Shown here: positions 1 through 9,033 of the stretch, piece by piece
Layout of the letters: each line of letters begins with the position of its first letter
How positions within the stretch are numbered: position 1 is the stretch's first letter
DNA from: Neisseriaceae bacterium JH1-16
GTDB taxonomy: Bacteria > Pseudomonadota > Gammaproteobacteria > Burkholderiales > Chromobacteriaceae
DNA: 64,000 nucleotides
NCBI GenBank assembly: GCA_025989215.1
Contig: JAPDNP010000003.1
Location: forward strand, 310,001 to 374,000
Direction of reading: 5' to 3'
Notes under the pieces: model-generated
What the model saw: only the letters and a program-made list of their open reading frames with translations
What the model was told of the DNA's origin: nothing
Databases searched by the model: none
Program-made: the position numbers and the translations under genes

Positions 1-510
1 GCCCTGCTCGACGACGGCAGCCCGGTATTGATCGTCGACACCGACGACCTGCTGCGCTCGATGGAACGCCTTGTCAACGACGGCGAGCTGCAGGCGCCGC
101 AGGGTGCCGCCACCGGCCCGGCGCAGGGACGCCGCCAGCGCGTGCTGGTGGTCGACGACTCGCTGACGGTGCGCGAGCTGGAGCGCAAGCTTCTGCTCGG
201 CCGCGGCTACGAGGTGATGGTGGCGGTGGACGGCATGGACGGCTGGAACGCGCTGCGCGCCGAGCCATTCGACCTGGTGGTCACCGACGTCGACATGCCG
301 CGCATGGACGGCATCGAACTGGTGGAGCGCATCCGTCAGAACCCGGCACTGGCCGGGCTGCCGGTGATGATCGTCTCGTACAAGGACCGCGAAGAGGACC
401 GGCTGCGCGGCCTGGACGCCGGCGCCGACTACTACCTCGCCAAGGGCAGCTTCCACGACGAAACGCTGCTCGACGCGGTGCGCGAACTGATCGGGGAGGC
501 CAGCGCATGA
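1..510 (+). CDS. wspE: Hybrid CheA-type histidine kinase, C-terminal part (WspE-like)
   Basis: The frame is open from base 1, so only the end of the gene is in the window and the kinase core lies upstream. The first ~23 codons look like the end of a CheW-like domain. A short linker follows, then a complete receiver domain with the VVDDS acidic patch, a phospho-acceptor Asp in VTDVDMP and the conserved Lys in LAKGS. A CheA fused to a receiver and followed by a CheB and a GGDEF regulator is the arrangement of the Wsp surface-sensing pathway, where WspE phosphorylates WspF and WspR. The stop overlaps the next start by 4 nt (ATGA). The Wsp assignment rests mainly on the two downstream genes. Confidence 0.85.
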   Translation, partial: ALLDDGSPVLIVDTDDLLRSMERLVNDGELQAPQGAATGPAQGRRQRVLVVDDSLTVRELERKLLLGRGYEVMVAVDGMDGWNALRAEPFDLVVTDVDMPRMDGIELVERIRQNPALAGLPVMIVSYKDREEDRLRGLDAGADYYLAKGSFHDETLLDAVRELIGEASA

Positions 511-1520
511 ATATCGCCATCGTCAACGACTCGCCGCTAGCGGTCGAGGCCCTGCGCCGCGCACTGGCGCTGCAAGCGGGCTACCGGGTGTGCTGGGTGG
601 CGCAGGACGGGCTGCAGGCAGTCGAGATGTGCGCCTGGCAGACCCCGGACCTGGTGCTGATGGACCTGGTGATGCCGCAGCTGAACGGCGTCGAGGCCAC
701 CCGCCGCATCATGGCCGCCACGCCGTGCGCGATCCTGATCGTCACCGTCGACATCGGCGCCAACGCCCGCGGCGTCTACGAGGCGATCGGCCTCGGGGCG
801 CTCGACGCGGTCAACACCCCGACACTCGGCACCGGCGACCCGCGCCAGGGCGCCGCGCCGCTGCTGGCCAAGATTGCACTGCTCGAACGCCGACTCGGCT
901 CCTTGCCCCCGCCTCCGGTACCGCCCGCCCCCGCCGCGCCGCGGCAGCTGCCTAGCGACTCGCAGCGGCTGATCGCCATCGGCGCCTCGGCCGGCGGGCC
1001 GGCCGCGCTGGCGACGGTGCTGGGCGGTCTGCCCGCCGACTTCGCCGCCGCGCTGGTGATCGTCCAGCACATCGACGCGGCATTCGCCGCCGGTATGGCC
1101 GACTGGCTCGACAAGCAATGTGCGTTGCCGGTGCGGCTGGCCGGCGGCACCGACCGGGTCGAGCCCGGCGTGGTCTGGCTCGCGCCGGGCGATGGCCACC
1201 TGCAGCTAGGCGCTGCCGGCCGTCTTCGTTGTAGCGCAGAACCGCTTGATCATCTATACCGACCGTCTATCGACATTTTTTTTCATAGCGTGGCACAGAA
1301 CTGGAAAAGTGAGACCCTCGCCGTGCTGCTGACAGGTATGGGCAGCGACGGTGCAGCCGGCCTGAAGACGCTGCGCGACCGTGGCGCCTACACCATCGCC
1401 CAGGATCAATCCACCAGCGCGGTCTATGGCATGCCCAAGGCCGCCGCCACCCTGGGCGCCGCCCGGGCCATCCTGCCTGTCGAGGCAATCGCCCCGGCCC
1501 TGATTAATGCTTGTCGCTGA
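507..1520 (+). CDS. wspF: Chemotaxis-type protein-glutamate methylesterase (WspF, CheB family)
   Basis: 337 residues. An N-terminal receiver (acidic ND at 7-8, phospho-acceptor Asp53 in LMDLVMP) is joined by a Pro/Ala-rich linker to a CheB methylesterase domain. The catalytic triad is visible: Ser161 in IGASAGGP, His188 in IVQHID and Asp281 in GMGSDGAAG. WspF removes methyl groups from the Wsp receptor and so resets signalling through WspE. The start overlaps the wspE stop (ATGA) and wspR begins 3 nt after the stop, so the three genes are one translationally coupled operon. A stand-alone chemotaxis CheB is the alternative, but the WspR neighbour favours WspF. Confidence 0.9.
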   Translation: MNIAIVNDSPLAVEALRRALALQAGYRVCWVAQDGLQAVEMCAWQTPDLVLMDLVMPQLNGVEATRRIMAATPCAILIVTVDIGANARGVYEAIGLGALDAVNTPTLGTGDPRQGAAPLLAKIALLERRLGSLPPPPVPPAPAAPRQLPSDSQRLIAIGASAGGPAALATVLGGLPADFAAALVIVQHIDAAFAAGMADWLDKQCALPVRLAGGTDRVEPGVVWLAPGDGHLQLGAAGRLRCSAEPLDHLYRPSIDIFFHSVAQNWKSETLAVLLTGMGSDGAAGLKTLRDRGAYTIAQDQSTSAVYGMPKAAATLGAARAILPVEAIAPALINACR

Positions 1521-1523
1521 CCG

Positions 1524-2555
1524 ATGACCCCCATGGAAGATATCAATTACATCCCGTTCACCACGTCGGCGCCGACGGCCTCCGCTGAACCGCCGAGCGA
1601 GCCGGTGATGGTGCTCCTGGTCGACGACCAGGTGATGGTGGGCGAGGCGGTACGCCGCATGCTGGCCAACGAGCCGGGCATCGATTACCACTACTGCGCC
1701 ACGCCCGACGACGCGCTGCGCGTGGCGAAGAGCACCCGCCCGACCGTGATTCTGCAAGACCTGGTGATGCCGGGCGTGGACGGCCTGACGCTGGTGCAGC
1801 AGTACCGCGCCGACCCTGCCACCCGCGATACTCCGGTGATCGTGCTGTCGACCAAGGAGGAGCCGGCGATCAAGAGCGCCGCCTTCGCCCGCGGCGCCAA
1901 CGACTACCTGGTCAAGCTGCCCGACTCGGTCGAGCTGATCGCGCGCATCCGCTACCACTCGCGCTCCTATCTCAACCAGCTGCAGCGCGACGAGGCCTAC
2001 CGGGCGCTGCGCGAGAGCCAGCAGAAACTGTTGGCCGCCAATCTGGAGCTGCAGCGGCTGACCAATCTGGACGGCCTGACCGGCTTGGCCAACCGCCGCT
2101 ATTTCGACGAATACCTCAACGCCGAATGGCTGCGCGCCCGCCGCCAGCAGACTCCGTTTTCGGTGCTGATGATCGACGTCGACAACTTCAAACGCTACAA
2201 CGACACCTACGGTCACGTCGCCGGCGATACCGTGCTGCGCCGGGTCGCCGATGCGCTGCAAGGCACCATCCAGCGCCCCACCGACCTGGCCGCCCGCTTC
2301 GGCGGCGAGGAATTCGCGCTGCTGTTGCCGTTTACCCCGGCCGAAGGCGCAGAACAGTTGGCCGAACGGGCCCGCCTGGCGGTCGAGACGCTGGCTATCC
2401 CCAGTGCAGACGGCAAGGTGGTCACCATCAGCGTCGGCGGCGCTAGCCTGACTCCCGAACGCGACGGTGCGGCGCTGAAACTGATCGAAGCGGCCGACCA
2501 GGCGCTGTACGAAGCCAAGCATCAGGGCAAGAACCAGGTCGTCATTCTCGGCTGA
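1524..2555 (+). CDS. wspR: Response regulator diguanylate cyclase (WspR)
   Basis: 343 residues. A receiver domain (DD at 34-35, phospho-acceptor Asp79 in LQDLVMPG) is joined by a helical stalk (about residues 150-185) to a GGDEF domain with an intact GGEEF active site. RPTD just before it fits the RxxD inhibitory I-site for c-di-GMP product control. The receiver and stalk match the Pseudomonas WspR pattern closely, for example the IVLSTKE and RYHSRSY segments. Phosphorylation by WspE should raise c-di-GMP and promote attached growth. The start could be ATG 1524 or ATG 1533; neither has a strong Shine-Dalgarno site, as expected for a coupled gene. Confidence 0.95.
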   Translation: MTPMEDINYIPFTTSAPTASAEPPSEPVMVLLVDDQVMVGEAVRRMLANEPGIDYHYCATPDDALRVAKSTRPTVILQDLVMPGVDGLTLVQQYRADPATRDTPVIVLSTKEEPAIKSAAFARGANDYLVKLPDSVELIARIRYHSRSYLNQLQRDEAYRALRESQQKLLAANLELQRLTNLDGLTGLANRRYFDEYLNAEWLRARRQQTPFSVLMIDVDNFKRYNDTYGHVAGDTVLRRVADALQGTIQRPTDLAARFGGEEFALLLPFTPAEGAEQLAERARLAVETLAIPSADGKVVTISVGGASLTPERDGAALKLIEAADQALYEAKHQGKNQVVILG

Positions 2556-2637
2556 CCGCCCGGCACGCGACGACGACGGAATAGCCTGCTTCCGCTATAC
2601 TCGCGCGCCCTTCCCTCGAACTCGGCATGGAGACCCA

Positions 2638-3891
2638 ATGATCACCCAGGCATGCGGCGTGGACTTCGGCACGTCCAACTCGACCGTCGGCTGGCACCGT
2701 CCCGGCCAGCACGCGCTCTTGGCGCTCGAAGACGGCAAGCCCACCCTGCCGTCGGTGGTGTTCTTCAATGCCGACGAGGACTCGGTCGCGGTCGGCCGTG
2801 CGGCGCTGACCGAGTATCTGGAGGGCTACGAGGGCCGGCTGATGCGCTCGCTCAAGAGCATTCTCGGCACCGGGCTGATGGACGGCCAGACCGAGGTGGC
2901 GGGGCGCAATCTGCGCTTTCTCGACCTGCTGACGCTGTTCATCGAGAGCCTGAAAGGCCGCGCCGAACAGCAAGCCGACCGCCAGTTCACCCAGGCGGTG
3001 TTCGGCCGACCGGTGTTCTTCGTCGACGACGATGCCCGCGCCGACCAGTTGGCCCAGGACACGCTGGCCGACATCGCACGCCGCGTCGGCTTCAAGGACA
3101 TAGAGTTCCAGTTCGAGCCGATCGCCGCCGCGTTCGACTACGAGAGCCGCATCGAGCGCGAGGAGCTGGTGCTGGTGGTCGACATCGGCGGCGGTACCTC
3201 CGACTTCACGCTGATCCGCCTGTCGCCGGAACGCGCTGGCAAGCTCGACCGCCGCGACGACATCCTCGCCAACTGCGGCGTGCACATCGGCGGCACCGAC
3301 TTCGACCGCCAGCTGAGTCTCGCCGCGGCGATGCCGCTGCTCGGCCTGAAGAGCCAGCTGAAAAGCGGCGCCGAGATGCCGTCCGGGCCCTATTTCAACC
3401 TGGCCACCTGGCACACCATCAACTTCGCCTACACCCGCCAGGCGCTGTCCAGCCTGCAGGGCGTGTACACCGAGGCGCTGGAGCAGCACAAGCTCGACCG
3501 GCTGTTCAAGCTGATCGCCAAGCGCGCTGGCCACTGGCTGGCGATCCAGGTGGAGGACGCCAAGATCGCGCTGTCGAATGAGGCGCGGGTATCGCTGGCA
3601 CTCGACGAGATCGAAGCCGGCCTGGTCCACGACATCGCCCGCAGCGACTTCGACGAGGCGATCGCCCGCCAGGTGGACAGCATCGAGACCACGGTAGCGA
3701 AGCTGCTGCAAGATGCCGGCGTCGTGGCCAATCAGGTCGACACGGTGTTCTTCACCGGCGGCGCCAGCGGTGTGCCGCTGCTGCGCCAGCGCATCGCCGC
3801 GTTGCTGCCCGCCGCCCGCGCGGTGGAAGGCGACCTGCACGGCAGCATCGGCAGCGGCCTGGCGATCGATGCGGCGCGCCGCTTCGCCTGA
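2638..3891 (+). CDS. yegD: Hsp70-family ATPase of the YegD type
   Basis: 417 residues, about two thirds of DnaK. The Hsp70/actin nucleotide-binding fold is complete: phosphate-1 loop DFGTSNST near residue 9, phosphate-2 loop DIGGGTSDF near 182, and the adenosine motif FFTGGASGVP near 372. The DnaK peptide-binding domain and lid are absent, which is the mark of YegD-like proteins. It is presumably cytosolic; its client and partner are unknown. A GGAG sits 8 nt upstream of the ATG. It is a single-gene unit ending at a strong terminator and does not look part of the wsp operon, although it has the same orientation. Confidence 0.85.
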   Translation: MITQACGVDFGTSNSTVGWHRPGQHALLALEDGKPTLPSVVFFNADEDSVAVGRAALTEYLEGYEGRLMRSLKSILGTGLMDGQTEVAGRNLRFLDLLTLFIESLKGRAEQQADRQFTQAVFGRPVFFVDDDARADQLAQDTLADIARRVGFKDIEFQFEPIAAAFDYESRIEREELVLVVDIGGGTSDFTLIRLSPERAGKLDRRDDILANCGVHIGGTDFDRQLSLAAAMPLLGLKSQLKSGAEMPSGPYFNLATWHTINFAYTRQALSSLQGVYTEALEQHKLDRLFKLIAKRAGHWLAIQVEDAKIALSNEARVSLALDEIEAGLVHDIARSDFDEAIARQVDSIETTVAKLLQDAGVVANQVDTVFFTGGASGVPLLRQRIAALLPAARAVEGDLHGSIGSGLAIDAARRFA

Positions 3892-3920
3892 GCCCGGCCA
3901 CCATCGCCAGCCCATGAAAA

Positions 3921-3954
3921 CGGGGCCGCTGCACACGCAGCGGCCCCGCTTTTT
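3921..3954 (+). terminator. Intrinsic terminator after yegD
   Basis: Perfect 12-bp arms (3921-3932 and 3937-3948) with a 4-nt loop are followed by a run of T. It lies 30 bp after the yegD stop and faces the minus-strand fbp operon. Confidence 0.9.
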
Positions 3955-3966
3955 GTTGCCTAAAGG

Positions 3967-3975
3967 TTGGCCGAA
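3967..3975 (+). repeat. Intergenic copy of the TTGGCCGAA motif
   Basis: One of 27 copies of this 9-mer in the window. It lies between the yegD terminator and the fbpC stop and carries the extended form AAGGTTGGCCGAA shared with other intergenic copies. Confidence 0.8.
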
Positions 3976-3988
3976 TGACCTGCGCTAG

Positions 3989-5026
3989 CTACGCGAACGC
4001 CGCCACCCTCCCCTCGATCGCCAGCGCCACCTCCTGCCCAGGCTGCGGGCTGCGATGCCCCGGCACCCGCGCCGTCAGCTCGGACGAGACATCGGACATG
4101 CGCAGCCGCACGCAGGCGTCGTGACCATAGAAGGTCACATCCAGCACCTGAGCCCGGGCCGCGCCGGCCGCACCGGCCAGCGGTAGCAGCCGGATCTGTT
4201 CCGGGCGCAGCAAGACCTGCACCGCGCCGTGCGGCATATCGGCCATCAGCGTCAACTTGCCCAAGGCGCAGTCCACCTGGCCGTCGTCGGCCATGCCCGG
4301 CAGCAGCACCGCATCGCCGACGAAGCGCGCCAGCTCGGCATTGGCCGGCTGGCGGTACAGCATCTCCGGTGTCGCCACCTGCAATAGCCGCCCCTCCCAC
4401 AGCACCGCCACCTGATCGCCCATCGCCAGCGCCTCGGCCTGGTCGTGGGTGACCAACAGCGTGGTCGCCCCGGCGGCGGTCAGTGCATCGGCCACCGCCT
4501 GGCGGGTTTCCACCCGCAACGACGCGTCCAGCGCCGAGAACGGCTCGTCCAGCAGCACCAGCGCCGGCGACGGCGCCAGCGCCCGCGCCAGCGCCACCCG
4601 CTGCTGCTGGCCTCCGGACAATTGCTGCGGCGCCCGGTCGGCGAAGCTGGCCGGCAGGCCGACCAGGTCAAGCAGCTCGTCCACCCGATGGCGAGCGCGG
4701 CGCTGCTGGCGCGGCAGGCCGAATACGATGTTCTCGGCCACCGTCAGGTGCGGGAACAAGGCGCCTTCCTGCGGCACGTAGCCGATGCGACGCCGCTCCG
4801 GCGGAACGTGACCGCCCGGGCCGCTAACCCGGCTGCCGTTCAGGTCGATGGTGCCGGCGTCGGCGCGCTCGAAACCGCACAACAGCCGCAGCAGCGTGGT
4901 CTTGCCGCTGCCGGACGGCCCGAGGATCGCCATCAGGCTGCCCGCGGGCACCGACAGGTCGATGCCCTGCAGCACCGCAGTGGCGCCGAAGTGCTTGCTC
5001 AAGCCGTGGATATGGAGTTCGGCCAT
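3989..5026 (-). CDS. fbpC: Iron(III) ABC transporter ATP-binding protein (FbpC type)
   Basis: 345 residues. It has Walker A GPSGSGKT (36-43), Q-loop near 86, ABC signature LSGGQ (136-140), Walker B LVLLDEP (156-162) and an H-loop in VTHDQAEA. The C-terminal ~110 residues form a TOBE-like regulatory domain as in FbpC/PotA-type ATPases. It powers ferric iron import through FbpB in the inner membrane. AAAGGA lies 6 nt before the ATG, and the gene is the last of fbpA-fbpB-fbpC. The substrate call depends on the neighbouring binding protein; related ATPases also serve polyamines, sulfate or phosphonates. Confidence 0.88.
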   Translation of the reverse strand: MAELHIHGLSKHFGATAVLQGIDLSVPAGSLMAILGPSGSGKTTLLRLLCGFERADAGTIDLNGSRVSGPGGHVPPERRRIGYVPQEGALFPHLTVAENIVFGLPRQQRRARHRVDELLDLVGLPASFADRAPQQLSGGQQQRVALARALAPSPALVLLDEPFSALDASLRVETRQAVADALTAAGATTLLVTHDQAEALAMGDQVAVLWEGRLLQVATPEMLYRQPANAELARFVGDAVLLPGMADDGQVDCALGKLTLMADMPHGAVQVLLRPEQIRLLPLAGAAGAARAQVLDVTFYGHDACVRLRMSDVSSELTARVPGHRSPQPGQEVALAIEGRVAAFA

Positions 5027-5035
5027 GATCGTCCT

Positions 5036-6634
5036 TTAGAGGGTAGGGTCCATGACGGCCGACTTGCCGAACAGGGACATCAACAGCCAGGTGGAAAACA
5101 GCGAGATCCCCACCAGGATCGCCGCATAAGGGGCGGCAGCGGCGAACGCCAGCGCCGAAGTATCGACCCAGATCTGGGTGGCCAGTGTCTGGGTGCCGAT
5201 CGGTGACAGCAGCAAGGTCGCGGTCAGCTCGGTGACCACCGCGATGAACACCATCGCGGCGGCGGCGCCGAGCCCCGGCCCCGCCAGCGGCAGCACGACC
5301 CGCCACAGCGCCTGCCACCAGTTGAGTCCCAGCGAGCGGGCGGTGTCCTCCAGCCGCTGCTCGGCCTGCAGCAGCGCAGTGCGCACGCTGACCAGCGCCA
5401 GCGGCAGAAACAGGATGGCGTAGGCGATCACCAGCATGGTGGTGCTCTGGTACAGCGGCAGGAATACATGAATGCCCAGCGACACCACCGCCAGCGCGAT
5501 GACGATGCCGGGCACGCCCTGCGCCAGATAGGCGATGCGCTCCAGCACGGTGGCGAAGCGGCCCGGGTAGCGCGCCAACAGATAACCGAGCGGCAGCGCC
5601 AGCACGGTGGTCAATAGCGCACCGGCCAACCCCAGGCCCAGCGAGGCGCCGGTGGAGCTCAGGATCAGCTCCAGCGACACCTCGGCCGGCGTCACCGCCG
5701 CGTCGCCGTGCTGCAGCAGCCAGTAGCCGATCATGCCCAGCGGTACGCCGAGCGTGATCACCGTCAGCGCGGCGAAGCCGGCCAGCACCGGCCAGCGGCT
5801 CCAGCCCAGCGCATAGCGCACCGGCGCACGGCGCGTGCCGCGGTCGGCGCGGTCGTAGCGCGCCAGGCCGCGCACCTTCAGCTCGGCCACCAGCACGATC
5901 AGGCACACCAGCAGCAACACGCTCGCCAGCATCGCGGCACCGGCCCCGTCGAAGCTGGCACGGTATTCGGCGTAGATCTCGGTGGTGAAAGTACGAAAAC
6001 GCAGCAGCGCGAACGCGCCGAATTCAGACAGCACGCCGAGTGCGACCAGCAGCATGCCGCCGAGCAGCGCCGGCCTAAGCTGCGGCAGCACCACGCGGAA
6101 GAAGCAGGCCCACGGCCCGAGGCCCAGCGAGTGGGCGCTTTCCTCCAGCGCCGGGTCCATGCCGCGCAAGGCGGCGGCCACCGGCAGGTAGATCATCGGG
6201 TAGTAGGCGGTGGTCACCACCAGGAGCGCGCCGTTGAAGTCCTGCAGGCTCTGGCTGAGCGACACCCAGGCATAGCTGGTGATGAAGGCCGGCACCGCCA
6301 AGGGCACCGCAGCCAGCACCGCCCAGGCACGCCGGCCGGGCAGCAGGGTGCGCTCGACGAACCAGGCGGCCGCCGTGCCGATCACCGCACAGGCCAGCGT
6401 ACTGGCGGTGACGATATACAGGGTATTGAGCGCCAGCTCGCCGACCAGCGGCCGCAGCAGCAGCTCGGCGGCATTGGCCAGGCCGAATCCGGCCGCCTGC
6501 ACCAGGGTCACCCCCAAGGGCAGCAACACCAGCAACGCCACCGCGACGGCGGCGGCCAACAGGCCGAACGGCGCCCGCCCCCACCGGGGGGCAAGGCGCC
6601 GTTTAGCCGCGGCTTGGGCAGCGGCATTGGTCAT
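5036..6634 (-). CDS. fbpB: Iron(III) ABC transporter permease (FbpB type)
   Basis: 532 residues. It is a fused permease of two similar halves, each with about six hydrophobic helices and an EAA loop for contact with the ATPase: one begins EESAHSLGLG, the other EDTARSLGLN. Single-chain duplicated permeases are typical of the FbpB/AfuB/SfuB iron family. Its ATG overlaps the fbpA stop by one base (TAATG), so it is translationally coupled. It forms the inner-membrane channel that receives Fe(III) from FbpA. Confidence 0.88.
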   Translation of the reverse strand: MTNAAAQAAAKRRLAPRWGRAPFGLLAAAVAVALLVLLPLGVTLVQAAGFGLANAAELLLRPLVGELALNTLYIVTASTLACAVIGTAAAWFVERTLLPGRRAWAVLAAVPLAVPAFITSYAWVSLSQSLQDFNGALLVVTTAYYPMIYLPVAAALRGMDPALEESAHSLGLGPWACFFRVVLPQLRPALLGGMLLVALGVLSEFGAFALLRFRTFTTEIYAEYRASFDGAGAAMLASVLLLVCLIVLVAELKVRGLARYDRADRGTRRAPVRYALGWSRWPVLAGFAALTVITLGVPLGMIGYWLLQHGDAAVTPAEVSLELILSSTGASLGLGLAGALLTTVLALPLGYLLARYPGRFATVLERIAYLAQGVPGIVIALAVVSLGIHVFLPLYQSTTMLVIAYAILFLPLALVSVRTALLQAEQRLEDTARSLGLNWWQALWRVVLPLAGPGLGAAAAMVFIAVVTELTATLLLSPIGTQTLATQIWVDTSALAFAAAAPYAAILVGISLFSTWLLMSLFGKSAVMDPTL

Positions 6635-7659
6635 TACAGCAGTCCGGCCTGGCGCAGCAGCTTGGCAGCCTGGCTATCGTCGCCCAGTTGCTGCATGTCG
6701 AGCTTCGGCGGGGTCAGCTGGTTGAACGGCTTGAGCATCGGCGACGGCGCAACGCTAGGCAGCAGCGGGTATTCGTAGGTGATGCTGCTCTTGGCGAACA
6801 ACTGCTGGGCGCGCTCGCTCACCAGGTAGGCGAGGAATTTCTGCCCGGCATCGGCATTGTGCGAGGTCTTCAGCACCGCAGCGCCGGACACGTTGATCAA
6901 GGCACCGACGTCGCCGTTACCGAAGTGGTAGAGCGCGCTATGGATGCCCTTGGCGCCCAGTTCGGTGTGCAGGCGCGCCCAGTAGTAGTTGTTGATGATG
7001 CCGGTGGCCACCGCACCGCGGTTCACCGCCGCGACCACGCCTTCGTTGTCATCGAAGATCTGCGAGTTGCTGCGCAGGCCCTTCAGCCACTGCAGCGTGG
7101 CCGGCTCGCCCTTCAGCGCCACTACCGCGCTGACCAGCGGCAAGAAGTCACCGTCGGCCGGGGCGATGGCGAGCTTGCCCTTCCAGGCCGGCTTGGCCAG
7201 ATCGAGCAGTTGCGCCGGCATCTGCGCTGCCGGGATCATCTTGGTGTTGTAGACCAGCACGTTCTCACGGGCCATCACGCCGACCCACTCGCCCTTGGGC
7301 GAGTTGTAGCGCGCCGGGATGGCTGCCAGCGTAGCCGGGCTCACCTTGGTCAACAGCCCCTTCTCCTCCAGCAGCATCAGCTCCGGCGAGTTGGAAGTCA
7401 GGTAGACATCGGCCGGCGACGCCTTGCCTTCGGCCAACAACTGCGCCGCCAGTTGCGGACCTTCGCCGGAGCGCACGCGCACCGTGATGCCGCTCTGCTT
7501 CTCGAAGTCCTTGATCAGCATGTTGACGGTCTGCTCGTGCTGGGCGCTGTACAGCGTCAGCGTGGTGGCCTGGGCGAGGCCGGCGGTCAACAGGGCGGCC
7601 GCCAGGCCGGCGATATGGAAGGCGCGCGGCAGGGCGCGGGTCACAAAGTTGCCAGTCAT
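6634..7659 (-). CDS. fbpA: Periplasmic iron(III)-binding protein (FbpA type)
   Basis: 341 residues. An N-terminal signal peptide (hydrophobic core about 15-30, cleavage near AQA-TTLTLYS) precedes a class II periplasmic binding fold. The adjacent tyrosines that bind Fe(III) in FbpA/FutA proteins are seen as Tyr225-Tyr226 in INNYYWARL. It captures ferric iron in the periplasm and delivers it to FbpBC. It is the first gene of fbpABC. The 87 bp before it contain a Fur-like site, so it probably has its own iron-repressed promoter in addition to read-through from the efeB operon. Confidence 0.9.
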   Translation of the reverse strand: MTGNFVTRALPRAFHIAGLAAALLTAGLAQATTLTLYSAQHEQTVNMLIKDFEKQSGITVRVRSGEGPQLAAQLLAEGKASPADVYLTSNSPELMLLEEKGLLTKVSPATLAAIPARYNSPKGEWVGVMARENVLVYNTKMIPAAQMPAQLLDLAKPAWKGKLAIAPADGDFLPLVSAVVALKGEPATLQWLKGLRSNSQIFDDNEGVVAAVNRGAVATGIINNYYWARLHTELGAKGIHSALYHFGNGDVGALINVSGAAVLKTSHNADAGQKFLAYLVSERAQQLFAKSSITYEYPLLPSVAPSPMLKPFNQLTPPKLDMQQLGDDSQAAKLLRQAGLL

Positions 7660-7675
7660 TGCATTGCTCCACTAA

Positions 7676-7695
7676 AAATCGAAATCATTGTCATT
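7676..7695 (-). promoter_or_regulatory. Fur-box-like site upstream of fbpA
   Basis: Read on the minus strand, AATGACAATGATTTCGATTT resembles the GATAATGAT halves of a Fur box, with several mismatches in the second half. Its place 17-36 bp before an iron-transport start codon supports the call. There is no experimental support in the sequence. Confidence 0.5.
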
Positions 7696-7746
7696 AACGC
7701 TCGACATCTGCCGCGGCTGACATCGAGATGTGCAAACTTATTCGGG

Positions 7747-9033
7747 CTAGCCCGCGAACAGCGCCGCGCCGATAAATCCCCCCTTCTCTACCCCAGGCGG
7801 ACATGCGAATACCGCGCTCGCCACATGGGTGGTGAACTGGTTCATCATGTCCTGGGTGGCCAGCGCCTTGTTGATCTTGATGAAGCCGCTGCGCGGATCG
7901 CGCTGGTAGGCGAGAAAGAACAGACCCGCGTCGTATTCCACCCCCTGGCGCCATGGCGGCCAGCGCTCGGCGGTGAAGTTGGCGCCGTCGTTGTACGAAT
8001 AGGCGCGGCGCAGGATCTGCGCACCGCCGTTGTGGGCGGCCGAGGCGACCCGCGCATGGGCGGTGGCCGGGATCACCAGGTTGCCGTCCTTGTCGGTGGC
8101 CTCCAGATCGAGCGGATCGAACTCGTGGGCCTTGCCCAGCGGCGCGCCGCTGGCCTTGTAGCGCCCCACCACCTCCTGCTGGAAACCCAGCCCGGTGCGG
8201 TCCCAGTGCTCCAGCGCGATGCGGATGCGGCGCACTACCAGGTAGGAGCCGTTCTTCATCCAGCCGCCCTCGTCGCCGACCCAGAGATGCTGGTTCATCA
8301 GCGCCGGGTTCTTGGTCGACGGGTTGTTGGTGCCGTCCTTGAAACCCATCAGGTTGCGAGGGGTGCCGCCGCCGGGCGCACCGCTGGCGAAGCCGGTCTG
8401 CGCCCACTTCAGCGTGGCGATGCCGTCGGCCAACAGCGCCAGCTGGCGCACCGCGTGGAACGCCACCTGCGGATCGTCGGCGCAGGCCTGCACCGACAGA
8501 TCGCCACCGCTCTTCTCCGCCACCAGCTGGTCGCCGTTGAACTTGGGCAGGTCGACCAGCGCCTCCGGGCGACGCGCCTTGAGACCGTAGCGGTCAACGC
8601 CGTCCTTCTCGAACAGCCCCGGGCCGAAGCCGAAGGTGATGGTCAGCCGCGCCGGCGACAAGCCGACCGCCTCGCCCGAATCGAGCGGCGCCGCATCGCC
8701 GGCGTCGGTCAGCGGCCGCGCGGTGTCGCCGCGGCTCATCCGTTCGGCCGCCTCGGTCCAGCGCTTCAGCAGCGCGATCACGTCGGCGCGGCGAGTAGTG
8801 TCCAGATCGAATGCCGCGAAGTAGCTATTGGTCTGCTGCGGGGTCAGGATGCCGCCCTGGTGCAGGCCGTAGAACGGCTCCACCGGCAGCTTGGCGCTAT
8901 GTGCCGGCCGGGCCAGCACCGCCGCCCCGGCCGGGCCGGCCGCCGCCAGCGTGCCGGCGGCCAGCGCCAGGCTGCCGGTGGCGCCGAGGAAACCGCGCCG
9001 GGCTGGGTTTTTCGGTTGATCGGACGCGCTCAT
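7747..9033 (-). CDS. efeB: Dye-decolourising (Dyp-type) peroxidase, EfeB-like, Tat-exported
   Basis: 428 residues. A twin-arginine signal (Arg12-Arg13 in ARRGFLGAT plus a hydrophobic stretch) points to Tat export as a folded haem protein. The Dyp motif GFKDG (230-234) carries the catalytic Asp233. His326 in TAHARVA fits the proximal haem ligand, and Arg343 in ILRRAYSY the distal Arg. EfeB proteins act in periplasmic iron uptake or haem chemistry. The start overlaps the upstream stop by 4 nt (ATGA). The usual partners EfeU and EfeO are not in the window; instead the gene sits between a propeller gene and fbpABC. A tatABC operon lies at 49.5-51 kb. Confidence 0.88.
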   Translation of the reverse strand: MSASDQPKNPARRGFLGATGSLALAAGTLAAAGPAGAAVLARPAHSAKLPVEPFYGLHQGGILTPQQTNSYFAAFDLDTTRRADVIALLKRWTEAAERMSRGDTARPLTDAGDAAPLDSGEAVGLSPARLTITFGFGPGLFEKDGVDRYGLKARRPEALVDLPKFNGDQLVAEKSGGDLSVQACADDPQVAFHAVRQLALLADGIATLKWAQTGFASGAPGGGTPRNLMGFKDGTNNPSTKNPALMNQHLWVGDEGGWMKNGSYLVVRRIRIALEHWDRTGLGFQQEVVGRYKASGAPLGKAHEFDPLDLEATDKDGNLVIPATAHARVASAAHNGGAQILRRAYSYNDGANFTAERWPPWRQGVEYDAGLFFLAYQRDPRSGFIKINKALATQDMMNQFTTHVASAVFACPPGVEKGGFIGAALFAG